Shown here: piece after piece, positions 1-6,165 of the stretch
Numbering within the stretch: position 1 is the stretch's first letter
Layout of the letters: each line of letters opens with the position of its first letter
NCBI GenBank assembly: GCA_022564535.1
Contig: JADFLD010000111.1
Span: 1-6,830 of the forward strand
Origin: Gemmatimonadota bacterium
Lineage (GTDB): Bacteria > Gemmatimonadota > Gemmatimonadetes > Longimicrobiales > UBA6960
Direction of reading: 5' to 3'
DNA length: 6,830 nt
Translations under genes and position numbers: made by a program
Notes under the pieces: model-generated
What the model saw: only the letters and a program-made list of their open reading frames with translations
Told to the model about the DNA's origin: nothing
Databases searched by the model: none

Positions 1-2
1 CC

Positions 3-539
3 CAGTCCGAAGTGCTCGATATCTCGATCGCCCGGCGATGTCGGGCGTTCACGGCGAGAGGAGCCGTAGGCTGGGCGGCAGCCGCGGCGGCGGTCCTCTT
101 GGTCGGCGTCGGGCTCGGGAGAATGACGGCGCCTGAAGGCGGGGAGAGGGCGGCCCCCATCGCCACGATGCAGATGACTCCGACGTCGATGGCGTTTGCC
201 GCGCAGGACCACATGCGCCGTACGGAGTCGCTTCTGACCATGGTACGGGCCGATGCACGCACCGGGCGCATCGATCCGACGACCGCCCGGTGGGCGCGTG
301 GCCTGCTTTCGCAGACTCGCCTGCTCATGGACGCTCAAGACGATGCCACGCCGCGGATGAACGACCTCCTGCTCGACTTGGAGCTCGTGCTCGCGCAGAT
401 CGTCGGTGTTGCCGAGACGGGATCGATGGACGAGGGGCGGGCTCGGATCGAGCTGGACCTCTTGCTGCAGAGCCTGAACGACGGAGCGGTGCTACCACGA
501 ATTCGGGCGGCGTTTCAGGTAGGACTTGCGGGAACATGA
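3..539 (+). CDS. C-terminal part of a probable membrane-anchored anti-sigma factor (5' partial)
   Basis: The frame is open from the left edge (bases 3-5) to a TGA at 537-539, giving 178 visible residues, so the gene begins upstream. A GTG at 12 is in frame, but it lacks a convincing ribosome site and the frame continues past it, so I treat it as internal. The visible part has an Arg-rich cytoplasmic stretch, one Ala/Val/Leu/Gly-rich membrane segment at about bases 63-119, and a helical extracytoplasmic domain rich in Leu, Arg and Asp (motifs such as ARGLLSQTRLLMD and LELVLAQI). This is the layout of anti-sigma factors of ECF sigma factors, which carry an N-terminal zinc-binding domain, then a membrane helix, then a periplasmic domain. 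The zinc domain would lie outside the window, so the assignment is inference from architecture and context. The next genes encode exported HEAT proteins on the same strand, which suggests one operon. It could instead be an unrelated single-pass protein. Confidence 0.6.
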   Translation, partial: QSEVLDISIARRCRAFTARGAVGWAAAAAAVLLVGVGLGRMTAPEGGERAAPIATMQMTPTSMAFAAQDHMRRTESLLTMVRADARTGRIDPTTARWARGLLSQTRLLMDAQDDATPRMNDLLLDLELVLAQIVGVAETGSMDEGRARIELDLLLQSLNDGAVLPRIRAAFQVGLAGT

Positions 540-570
540 TTGCCAAGAAGATCACAGCGTCAAGCAGCCG

Positions 571-576
571 AGGAGG
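571..576 (+). promoter_or_regulatory. Shine-Dalgarno site deciding the start of the first HEAT gene
   Basis: A perfect AGGAGG lies 7 bases before the ATG at 584. It favours that start over the in-frame ATG at 536, which overlaps the previous gene's stop as ATGA but has only a weak GCGGGAA upstream. The 584 start also gives a compact signal peptide with an MRWTNR n-region, whereas the 536 start would add 16 polar residues. Confidence 0.75.
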
Positions 577-583
577 CCGGACG

Positions 584-1990
584 ATGCGTTGGACGAATAG
601 AGTGCTGGGGGTGGGGGTGGTCGCGATGATGGCCGCAGGTGTGTCTTCAGTGTCGGTGGCCGCCCAGAGTCAGCCACGGGAACGGCAGTTTGAGGCACGG
701 GTCGAGCGCACGGCCAACCGGGGAGGCTCGTTCGACACGTCCCCCCGGGATGGTTGGCTTCAGGAGGACCCGGCGAGCCGCACGTATCAGGCGGCCCGCG
801 AGGCCCTCAATCGACGCCGCTTTAATGAGGCTGCCGAGCGCTTCGAGGAGATCCGCTCTCGGTATCCTCGGTCCGGGTACGTAGCGGACTCGTACTATTG
901 GCAGGCGTTTGCACTCTACCGAGAGGGTGGGGCCCGCCGCCTGCGTGAGGCCGCAGAGCTTCTCGCGGAGCAGGATGCGGACTACCCCGGCGCGAGCACG
1001 CGGAGCGACGCGAACGCCTTACTCGTCAGGGTGGAGGCGCAACTGGCGCGTCGCGGGGATGCGGATGCCGCAGCGTCGATCGTGCGGCAGGCCGCGGGCC
1101 CATGCGACCGAGATCAGGAGGTTCGGCTCGCCGCCCTGAGCGCGCTCCTGAACATGAACGCAGAGCAAGCGGTTCCGATTCTCCAGGAGGTGCTTCGGAG
1201 CCGTGACGAGTGTTCGGTGGAACTGCGTCGGCGGGCGGTTTTCCTCATCTCGCAGAAAATGACCAGTGAGTCTGTCGACATCCTGCTCGACTTGGCACAC
1301 CGCGACCCCGATCCGGATTCCGAGGTGCGGGAGCAGGCGATCTTCTGGCTCCATCAGGTTCGAACGCCCGAGGCGCTCGATGCCTTGGAGTCGATCCTCA
1401 CCGAGAGTGAAGATCCAGAGATTCAGGAGCGGGCGATCTTCGCCATCTCGCAGCGTTCAGACGACCGGCGTGCCATCGAGATTCTGAAGAGATATGCGGA
1501 GCGAACGGACATCGCGAACGAGCTTCGCGCCAATGCGATTTTCTGGATCAGCCAGAACCCCGACGCAGGGGGGGCGACATACCTGATCGAGCTCTATTCC
1601 CGCTTGGAAGACGAAGAGCTGAAGGAGCGCGTGCTTTTCGGGATCGCCCAGTCGCCGAGTGCCGAGGGCATGAGATGGCTGCTCGAACGTGTCGGGGATC
1701 GGCGAGAGTCCGTCGAGATCCGCAAGAACGCGCTCTTCTGGGTCGGGCAGATGGGGGGCTTGCAGGCCGCGGAGCTACAGGACCTCTACCATACACTCGA
1801 CGACGTGGAGATGAAGCTACAGGTCATCTTCGTGGCGTCGCAGGCGAGTGACGGGGCAGCGATCGACTTCCTGATGGAAGTGGCGCGGAGCGAGCCAGAC
1901 AGCGAGCTCAAGCGCCGTGCGCTCTTCTGGCTCGGGCAGAGCAATGATCCGCGCGTCGCCGAGTTTCTCCTGACGATCATTCGAGGATGA
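584..1990 (+). CDS. Exported TPR-like / HEAT-repeat protein (468 aa)
   Basis: The product starts with a signal peptide (residues 1 to about 27, MRWTNR then a hydrophobic run ending SVAAQ), so it should be periplasmic or exported. Residues 60-160 look like tetratricopeptide helices (YQAAREALNRRRFNEAAERF), resembling the N-terminal part of YbgF/BamD-like proteins. From about residue 180 to the end it is a HEAT solenoid. Eight consecutive repeats carry a [A/V]-[I/L/V]-F-x-x-x-Q core, with the Gln at residues 224, 258, 290, 324, 356, 389, 420 and 452, a spacing of 31-34 residues. Four of the eight have FW. HEAT repeats bind proteins and have no catalysis, and no enzyme domain is visible. The start at 584 is chosen from AGGAGG; the alternative is ATG 536. 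The stop overlaps the next gene's ATG. The partner is unknown. Sitting behind a likely anti-sigma factor, it may be part of an envelope stress or sensing regulon, which is inference. Confidence 0.85.
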   Translation: MRWTNRVLGVGVVAMMAAGVSSVSVAAQSQPRERQFEARVERTANRGGSFDTSPRDGWLQEDPASRTYQAAREALNRRRFNEAAERFEEIRSRYPRSGYVADSYYWQAFALYREGGARRLREAAELLAEQDADYPGASTRSDANALLVRVEAQLARRGDADAAASIVRQAAGPCDRDQEVRLAALSALLNMNAEQAVPILQEVLRSRDECSVELRRRAVFLISQKMTSESVDILLDLAHRDPDPDSEVREQAIFWLHQVRTPEALDALESILTESEDPEIQERAIFAISQRSDDRRAIEILKRYAERTDIANELRANAIFWISQNPDAGGATYLIELYSRLEDEELKERVLFGIAQSPSAEGMRWLLERVGDRRESVEIRKNALFWVGQMGGLQAAELQDLYHTLDDVEMKLQVIFVASQASDGAAIDFLMEVARSEPDSELKRRALFWLGQSNDPRVAEFLLTIIRG

Positions 1991-2775
1991 GGCGGCTCGC
2001 TCAGCTCGCGGTTCTGACCGCGACTGTGTTGGGAGCCGCCCCGATCGGTGTTTCAGGTCAGCTCGCTCGGCAGGTGGCGGAGGTCGCGGATGGTTTCGTG
2101 CGCTTCTCCTATGCGACCCGACAGGACGTCGAGATTTGTGACGATGGGATTCGCGTGGCACAGCGCCACGTCTCGTGGAGGTCTCGGAGCTACGACGACG
2201 GGGCCCGGGACTGTCGGGTCGGTTTCGTGGAGGTGGAGCTCGATGTCCGCCGGGGTCTCGTGCGTGACGTCGAGATCGTGCGCACTCCCGACGATCGGCA
2301 CCGCGGTGCGCGGGACTTCGGGGAAGTCACGCCCGGCCAAGCCGTAGAGTTCCTCCTCTCCCTCGCTTATTCCGGAGCGACCGACCACGGGGCAAAGGAG
2401 GCGATCCTGCCAGCGACGCTCGCGGACGTCGACGACACGTGGCAGGAACTTCTCGACATGGCCAGGGATCGCACGCTCGAGCAGGGTGTGAGGACGAACA
2501 CGCTGTTCTGGCTAGGGCAGGAAGCTGCGACGGCGGCGACCCAAGGGTTGGCGGATGTCGCACTCGACGTCGACGAAGGTCAGGAGATTCGAAACAGTGC
2601 GATTTTTGCGCTGTCTCAACGAGCACCTCGGGAATCCGTTCCGATCTTGATCGAGGTTGCGAGAAGCGGTGAGCAGGCGGGAACCCGCCGCACCGCGATG
2701 TTCTGGCTCGCCCAGTCGGGCGATGAGCGCGTCGTCGCCTTCTTCGAGGAGATCCTCCTGGGTCGCGTCCGCTAG
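1987..2775 (+). CDS. Second exported HEAT-repeat protein (262 aa)
   Basis: The ATG at 1987 overlaps the TGA of the preceding gene (ATGA), with GAGG immediately upstream, so translation is probably coupled. Residues 1 to about 24 form a signal peptide (MRRLAQ then a hydrophobic stretch, likely cut near GVSG/Q). Residues 25-115 form a domain I do not recognise; it has two Cys (51 and 76) that could form a disulfide in the periplasm. After a linker, residues 150-262 hold three HEAT repeats with the same signature as the upstream gene: NTLFWLGQ (171-178), SAIFALSQ (204-211) and TAMFWLAQ (236-243). The last repeat (FWLAQSGDERVVAFFEEIL) closely resembles the last repeat of the neighbour (FWLGQSNDPRVAEFLLTII), so the two C-termini probably arose by duplication. 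It is the last gene before a strong terminator. Its function is unknown; a binding partner or decoy for the same ligand as the larger protein is a reasonable guess. Confidence 0.85.
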   Translation: MRRLAQLAVLTATVLGAAPIGVSGQLARQVAEVADGFVRFSYATRQDVEICDDGIRVAQRHVSWRSRSYDDGARDCRVGFVEVELDVRRGLVRDVEIVRTPDDRHRGARDFGEVTPGQAVEFLLSLAYSGATDHGAKEAILPATLADVDDTWQELLDMARDRTLEQGVRTNTLFWLGQEAATAATQGLADVALDVDEGQEIRNSAIFALSQRAPRESVPILIEVARSGEQAGTRRTAMFWLAQSGDERVVAFFEEILLGRVR

Positions 2776-2794
2776 CAGGCTGTCGAGGAAGGGG

Positions 2795-2824
2795 GCGGGC
2801 CCGAGCCATCGGGTCCGCTTTTTT
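2795..2824 (+). terminator. Rho-independent terminator after the HEAT operon
   Basis: The stem GCGGGCCCGA (2795-2804) pairs with TCGGGTCCGC (2809-2818) over 10 bp with one G-U wobble and a 4-base loop GCCA. It is followed directly by six T (2819-2824). It lies 20 bases after the HEAT gene's stop and separates that unit from the cyclase/ATPase unit. Confidence 0.92.
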
Positions 2825-2934
2825 CACGTTCCTGTGGTCATTCGGTGGTGTCGAGCGTTACCTTTTCCCCGGCGTCAGAGCGCGCGGTGAGGTGTGGCGC
2901 CCCTTCAAATCAGTTCTTATGTGATGGCCTTTTC

Positions 2935-2952
2935 AGGGAGTGTCCCTCTTTG
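2935..2952 (+). promoter_or_regulatory. Ribosome-binding site inside a small inverted repeat, with TTG start
   Basis: AGGGAG (2935-2940) is the best Shine-Dalgarno match in the leader, 9 bases before the in-frame TTG at 2950. The arm AGGGA (2935-2939) is exactly complementary to TCCCT (2943-2947) across a 3-base GTG loop, so an mRNA hairpin could mask the site. The site supports TTG 2950 over the in-frame GTGs at 2845, 2848 and 2887, which have no comparable site and would add residues with no domain in front of the receiver. Confidence 0.55.
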
Positions 2953-3852
2953 CAGCACCGGCCCATCAAGATTCTGCTGGTCGACTCCGACGAGGACTAC
3001 ATCGACCAGCTGCAAGAAGGGCTGAGAGCAGAGCATTCTGGGGCGCTGGAGTTCGAGTGGGTCAGTGAGCTGAGCCAAGCGCTCGCCCGGCTCACGCAAG
3101 GGGGGATCGACGTGCTGCTGCTCTCGCTCGGACTCGAGGACAGCCAAGGCATGGTCACCTTCGACCGCGCCTACGCGTTCGCTCCTGACGTACCGATCAT
3201 CGTGATCGCGGACGAGGTGGACGAGAATGCCGCAGTCTCCACAATCCAGGCCGGATCCCAGGACTATCTCGTGAAAAACGAGGTCGGGTCGGCGATGCTT
3301 GTGCGCTCCGTACGTCACGCGATCGAGCGACATCGCCTCTTCTCCGCGCTTCGCAGCCTGTCTCTGATCGACGATCTCACAGGCCTGTACAACCGGAGGG
3401 GATTCGCGAGTCTGGGGGAGCGATATCTCACGCTCGCTCGTCGGTCGGGACGAGGCGTGACGATGGTGTACATCGACCTCGATCGTTTCAAGACCATCAA
3501 CGATTCCCTCGGCCATCACGTCGGCGATCGCGCGCTGATCAAGGTTGCCGACATCCTGCGGGCGGCCTTCCGCCGTTCTGACATCATCGCTCGGCTCGGA
3601 GGCGACGAGTTCGGGGTTCTCGCCCTCGAGGCGGCAGACGAAAGTGCCGAGCTTCTCGTCGCCCGCCTTCGCGAGCATGTGGCGGATTTCAACGAGTCGA
3701 GCCCGGAGCCCTACCAGCTTTCTGTGAGCATCGGCATGGCCCACCAAGACGACGACCCCGGCCTTCGCCTCGACGACATGGTGAGCCAGGCCGACGCGGC
3801 CATGTATCTGGAAAAGCGTGGCAAACGGGCCATGACTCTGAGGGGCGAATGA
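2950..3852 (+). CDS. Diguanylate cyclase with a degenerate receiver domain (REC-GGDEF)
   Basis: GGDEF enzymes make the second messenger c-di-GMP from two GTP in the cytoplasm. With the TTG start at 2950 the protein has 300 aa; the frame is open back to GTG 2845. Residues 5-120 are a receiver fold (IKILLVDSDEDY). Residues 140-300 are a GGDEF domain with DDLTGLYNRRGF, the metal-binding Asp176 in YIDLDRFK, an intact GGDEF at 217-221, and an RxxD inhibitory-site motif (R208-D211) five residues before it. Catalysis and product feedback should therefore both work. The receiver is odd. The phospho-acceptor position reads LLLSLG (Ser59 instead of Asp), the switch Thr/Ser is Ala87 (VIADE), and the acidic pair is Asp12-Ser13, while Lys109 is kept. 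It probably cannot be phosphorylated normally and may act as a constitutive or ligand-responsive dimerisation module. The stop overlaps the next gene's ATG, linking it to the secretion ATPase. Confidence 0.9.
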   Translation: MQHRPIKILLVDSDEDYIDQLQEGLRAEHSGALEFEWVSELSQALARLTQGGIDVLLLSLGLEDSQGMVTFDRAYAFAPDVPIIVIADEVDENAAVSTIQAGSQDYLVKNEVGSAMLVRSVRHAIERHRLFSALRSLSLIDDLTGLYNRRGFASLGERYLTLARRSGRGVTMVYIDLDRFKTINDSLGHHVGDRALIKVADILRAAFRRSDIIARLGGDEFGVLALEAADESAELLVARLREHVADFNESSPEPYQLSVSIGMAHQDDDPGLRLDDMVSQADAAMYLEKRGKRAMTLRGE

Positions 3853-5951
3853 GCGGCGGAAATGGGGGCGGTGCGGTGCACTGGCTCGTACGTATTGCCG
3901 AGCGCGCGGGACACGGGGACAAGGACCGTCCCGAGATTCCTGCGAGCACCGGCGCCGCTGAGGCCTGGAGTGGCGTCATGAAGGCCTACAGCCTCTCCGA
4001 CTCGGACATGTCCACGCTCGTCGCCGAGTACTTTCGTCTTGGCGTCGCCGACATGTCAAAGGCCGACCCGAATGCGGCGTTGCTCATTCCCGAGACGATG
4101 GCGCGGAAACACCAAGTTTTCCCGCTCTTCGAAGACGACCGGTACTTCGTAGTCGCCACGTGCGACCCGACCAATGTGGAGGCGGAACGCGCACTCGGGT
4201 TCAGTACGGGCAGGACTCCGCGTTTTGAGGTCGCTTCTCCCAGCGCGATCCAGGAGGCGCTGGACGAGCGCTTCACGCCGGAAAAGGCAGTCGATGCGCT
4301 GCTTGGGGGCCTCGCCGACGACGTGAGCGAGGACGCGGTTCTGCTGGTAGAGGAGATCGGTCCGGAGTCGATCAGCGAGGACGAGATCGCGGCCGCACCG
4401 GTGGTGAAGCTCACCAACCTCATCATCCGCGATGCGATCAATCAGGGCGCCAGCGACATCCACATCGAGCCGGGCCGAAAGCTCGGAGCAGTCCGCTACC
4501 GTGTCGATGGCGTGCTGCGCAAGCACATGGACCTGCCGATGTCGGCCCTCAACCGGATCATCTCCCGGATCAAGGTCCTCGGGAAGCTCGACATTGCGGA
4601 TCGCCTTCGGCCGCAGGATGGCAAGGCACGCGTCATGGTGCAGAACCGGGGGTACGATCTTCGGATCTCCACGATCCCGGCGGGTGGGGCGGAGAAGTGC
4701 GTCATCCGGGTGCTCGACTCGAGCAGTTCGCTCTCTCTCGACGATCTCGAAATCCCGAAGCCGGAATTGGAACGCCTCCGTACTCTTCTGCAGTACCGTG
4801 ACGGCGTAGTGATAGTGACCGGGCCGACGGGGTCGGGAAAAACGACGACTCTGTATGGCGCCCTCAGGGAGCTCGCGGACGGCAAGGTCAACATCATGAC
4901 CGTCGAAGATCCCATCGAATATGAGCTCCCGGGGATCACGCAGACGCAAGTTCATGTGAAACAGGGGATGACGTTCGCGGGCGCGCTTCGGGCCATGTTG
5001 CGACAGGATCCGGACGTCATCCTCGTGGGTGAGATTCGGGACAAGGAGACGGCGGTGACGGCCGCTCAGGCGGCGATGACCGGCCACCTCGTACTGACCA
5101 CCGTACACGCGAACGACGCCGTCTCCTCCATAGCGCGCCTCGCGGACCTGGGACTCCAGTACAGTACGATTGCGCAAGTACTGCGCGGCGCGATCGCCCA
5201 ACGGCTGCTGCGTCGAGTCTGCCCCGCGTGCGCCGAGCCCGTGCGGGGTCAACTCACGCCGGAAGAGCAGCGTCTCACGGAGCGTCACGGTACGGAGCCG
5301 GTCGTGCGGGCGGTTGGCTGCACCGAGTGCGGCTTCACTGGATACCGGGGACGCCTGCCTGTCAACGAGGTGCTGGTGGGAAGTCCGCGGCTCCAACAGG
5401 CCATCGAACAGCGCAAGGGGTGGAGTACGCTCATGCGCATCGCCACCCAGGGGGGTATGCGCACCCTCCATGAGGTTGGGCTCGAGTGGGTTACTCTGGC
5501 CAAGACGACGCTGGACGAGGTCGAGCGCGTCTTGGGCCAAACGCTCGACACCCTGGAGGGAGATGCGGCAGCGGGCCCTCCTCGGATTCTGCTCGTAGAC
5601 GACGACGACGACGCGCGTCAGCTCATGAGGTCACTGCTGGAGCAGGACGGCTACGAGGTCGAGGAGGCGGTAGGGGGTCACGAAGCCCTCGACCTTCTGA
5701 AGGCCGATCAGAGCTTCAAGCTCATCGTTCTCGATCTGGCGATGCCCGGTCTGGACGGCCGGCAGGTGCTGGACCAGATCCGGGGTTCGGTGGACACCGC
5801 GGCGATCCCGGTGCTGATTCGAACCGCCACCGGCAGCGATGTACTCGAGGCAGAGTTGCTCGAAGCGGGCGCCGACGACTATGTCGAGAAGTCGGTCGAC
5901 GCAGACCGATTTCTCGCACGGGTACACGCCGTGCTGAGGCGCACCATGTAG
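3849..5951 (+). CDS. GspE/PilB-family ATPase with C-terminal receiver domain (700 aa)
   Basis: This is a hexameric cytoplasmic motor ATPase of the type II secretion / type IV pilus family. About residues 44-142 are the T2SSE N-terminal domain (LLIPETMARKHQVFPL). The ATPase core runs about 183-565. It has DIHIEP near 204, Walker A GPTGSGKTT (325-333), the Asp box VEDPIEYE (Glu353, Asp354), Walker B ILVGEIRD (Gly394, Glu395), the His box with His413 and His420, and a zinc tetracysteine motif (Cys458, Cys461, Cys491, Cys494) as in GspE/PilB. Residues 577-700 are a receiver domain with Asp584/Asp585, phospho-acceptor Asp629 (VLDLAMPG), Thr659 and Lys681 all present. Family members usually end after the ATPase, so this C-terminal receiver is an added regulatory input. 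The start overlaps the cyclase stop (ATGA) behind a purine-rich GAGGGGCGA. No other secretion or pilus gene is in the window, so I cannot separate GspE from PilB. Confidence 0.92.
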   Translation: MSGGNGGGAVHWLVRIAERAGHGDKDRPEIPASTGAAEAWSGVMKAYSLSDSDMSTLVAEYFRLGVADMSKADPNAALLIPETMARKHQVFPLFEDDRYFVVATCDPTNVEAERALGFSTGRTPRFEVASPSAIQEALDERFTPEKAVDALLGGLADDVSEDAVLLVEEIGPESISEDEIAAAPVVKLTNLIIRDAINQGASDIHIEPGRKLGAVRYRVDGVLRKHMDLPMSALNRIISRIKVLGKLDIADRLRPQDGKARVMVQNRGYDLRISTIPAGGAEKCVIRVLDSSSSLSLDDLEIPKPELERLRTLLQYRDGVVIVTGPTGSGKTTTLYGALRELADGKVNIMTVEDPIEYELPGITQTQVHVKQGMTFAGALRAMLRQDPDVILVGEIRDKETAVTAAQAAMTGHLVLTTVHANDAVSSIARLADLGLQYSTIAQVLRGAIAQRLLRRVCPACAEPVRGQLTPEEQRLTERHGTEPVVRAVGCTECGFTGYRGRLPVNEVLVGSPRLQQAIEQRKGWSTLMRIATQGGMRTLHEVGLEWVTLAKTTLDEVERVLGQTLDTLEGDAAAGPPRILLVDDDDDARQLMRSLLEQDGYEVEEAVGGHEALDLLKADQSFKLIVLDLAMPGLDGRQVLDQIRGSVDTAAIPVLIRTATGSDVLEAELLEAGADDYVEKSVDADRFLARVHAVLRRTM

Positions 5952-6072
5952 GTGCCGTCCGGCGTCGCCGGCTCGAAGATTCGAACCCGAACCGCCCACC
6001 GATTGTGACACCCGGCCGGAGTTTCATGGAACCTCTACGCGCGTCCGGTTTCCGATTGACACACCTGAAGGG
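5952..6072. other. Non-coding spacer after the ATPase gene
   Basis: I see no credible gene here. It contains a short perfect hairpin, CCGGC-GTC-GCCGG (5959-5971), without a T-run, so it is not a convincing terminator. There is also a small inverted repeat TCGAA-GA-TTCGA (5973-5984), and a TTGACA at 6056-6061 without a properly spaced -10 box. Confidence 0.5.
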
Positions 6073-6099
6073 GTACGGCAGCTTTACAGGCTGTTGTAC
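6073..6099 (+). promoter_or_regulatory. Hairpin of a possible structured 5' leader
   Basis: GTACGGCAGC (6073-6082) pairs with GCTGTTGTAC (6090-6099) around the 7-base loop TTTACAG. The stem has 10 bp, two of them G-U wobbles, and these pair only in plus-strand RNA; in the minus-strand transcript they become A-C mismatches. This argues for a structured plus-strand RNA. No known riboswitch class was recognised. Confidence 0.45.
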
Positions 6100-6125
6100 A
6101 CGGATCCGGCTTGTCCGGTCATTTT

Positions 6126-6146
6126 GGCCCCACGGGGCCGTTTTTT
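6126..6146 (+). terminator. Terminator-like hairpin just upstream of an ATG (possible attenuator)
   Basis: GGCCC (6126-6130) pairs with GGGCC (6135-6139) around CACG, then G and six T (6141-6146). The stem is short but all G-C. It may end the ATPase transcript 175 bases after that gene's stop. It lies only 19 bases before the ATG at 6166, which leaves little room for a downstream promoter, so it could also be an attenuator in that gene's leader. The minus strand has no T-run after this stem. Confidence 0.6.
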
Positions 6147-6165
6147 CGTTAAACCCACGGCTTAC

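Noticed and set aside
290..583. Upstream extension of the first HEAT protein to 566 aa
   Set aside because: The extra part overlaps the anti-sigma-like gene in another frame and would bury the signal peptide. AGGAGG before ATG 584 explains the start.
2845..2949. Longer cyclase starting at GTG 2845
   Set aside because: It has no ribosome site and the added 35 residues have no domain character. TTG 2950 has AGGGAG at a good distance and the receiver begins directly after.
2917..3747. Minus-strand open frame of 276 codons
   Set aside because: It is antisense to the cyclase, whose GGDEF and receiver residues are unmistakable.
4056..5540. Long minus-strand open frame of 494 codons
   Set aside because: It lies wholly antisense to the motif-confirmed ATPase gene, is rich in Arg, His and Pro as typical of GC-rich shadows, and has no recognisable domain.
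5959..5971. Hairpin CCGGC-GTC-GCCGG as terminator of the ATPase gene
   Set aside because: It has no T-run after the stem. The better candidate is at 6126-6146.
5970..5995. tRNA T-arm-like motif (GATTCGAACCC) suggesting a minus-strand tRNA or an attachment-site remnant
   Set aside because: The bases flanking the TTCGAA loop do not pair as a T-stem on either strand, and no acceptor stem or anticodon arm can be drawn around it.
6056..6088. TTGACA with TTTACA as a sigma-70 promoter
   Set aside because: The spacing is 21 bases, the -10 match is poor, and the -10 would fall inside the loop of the hairpin at 6073-6099.
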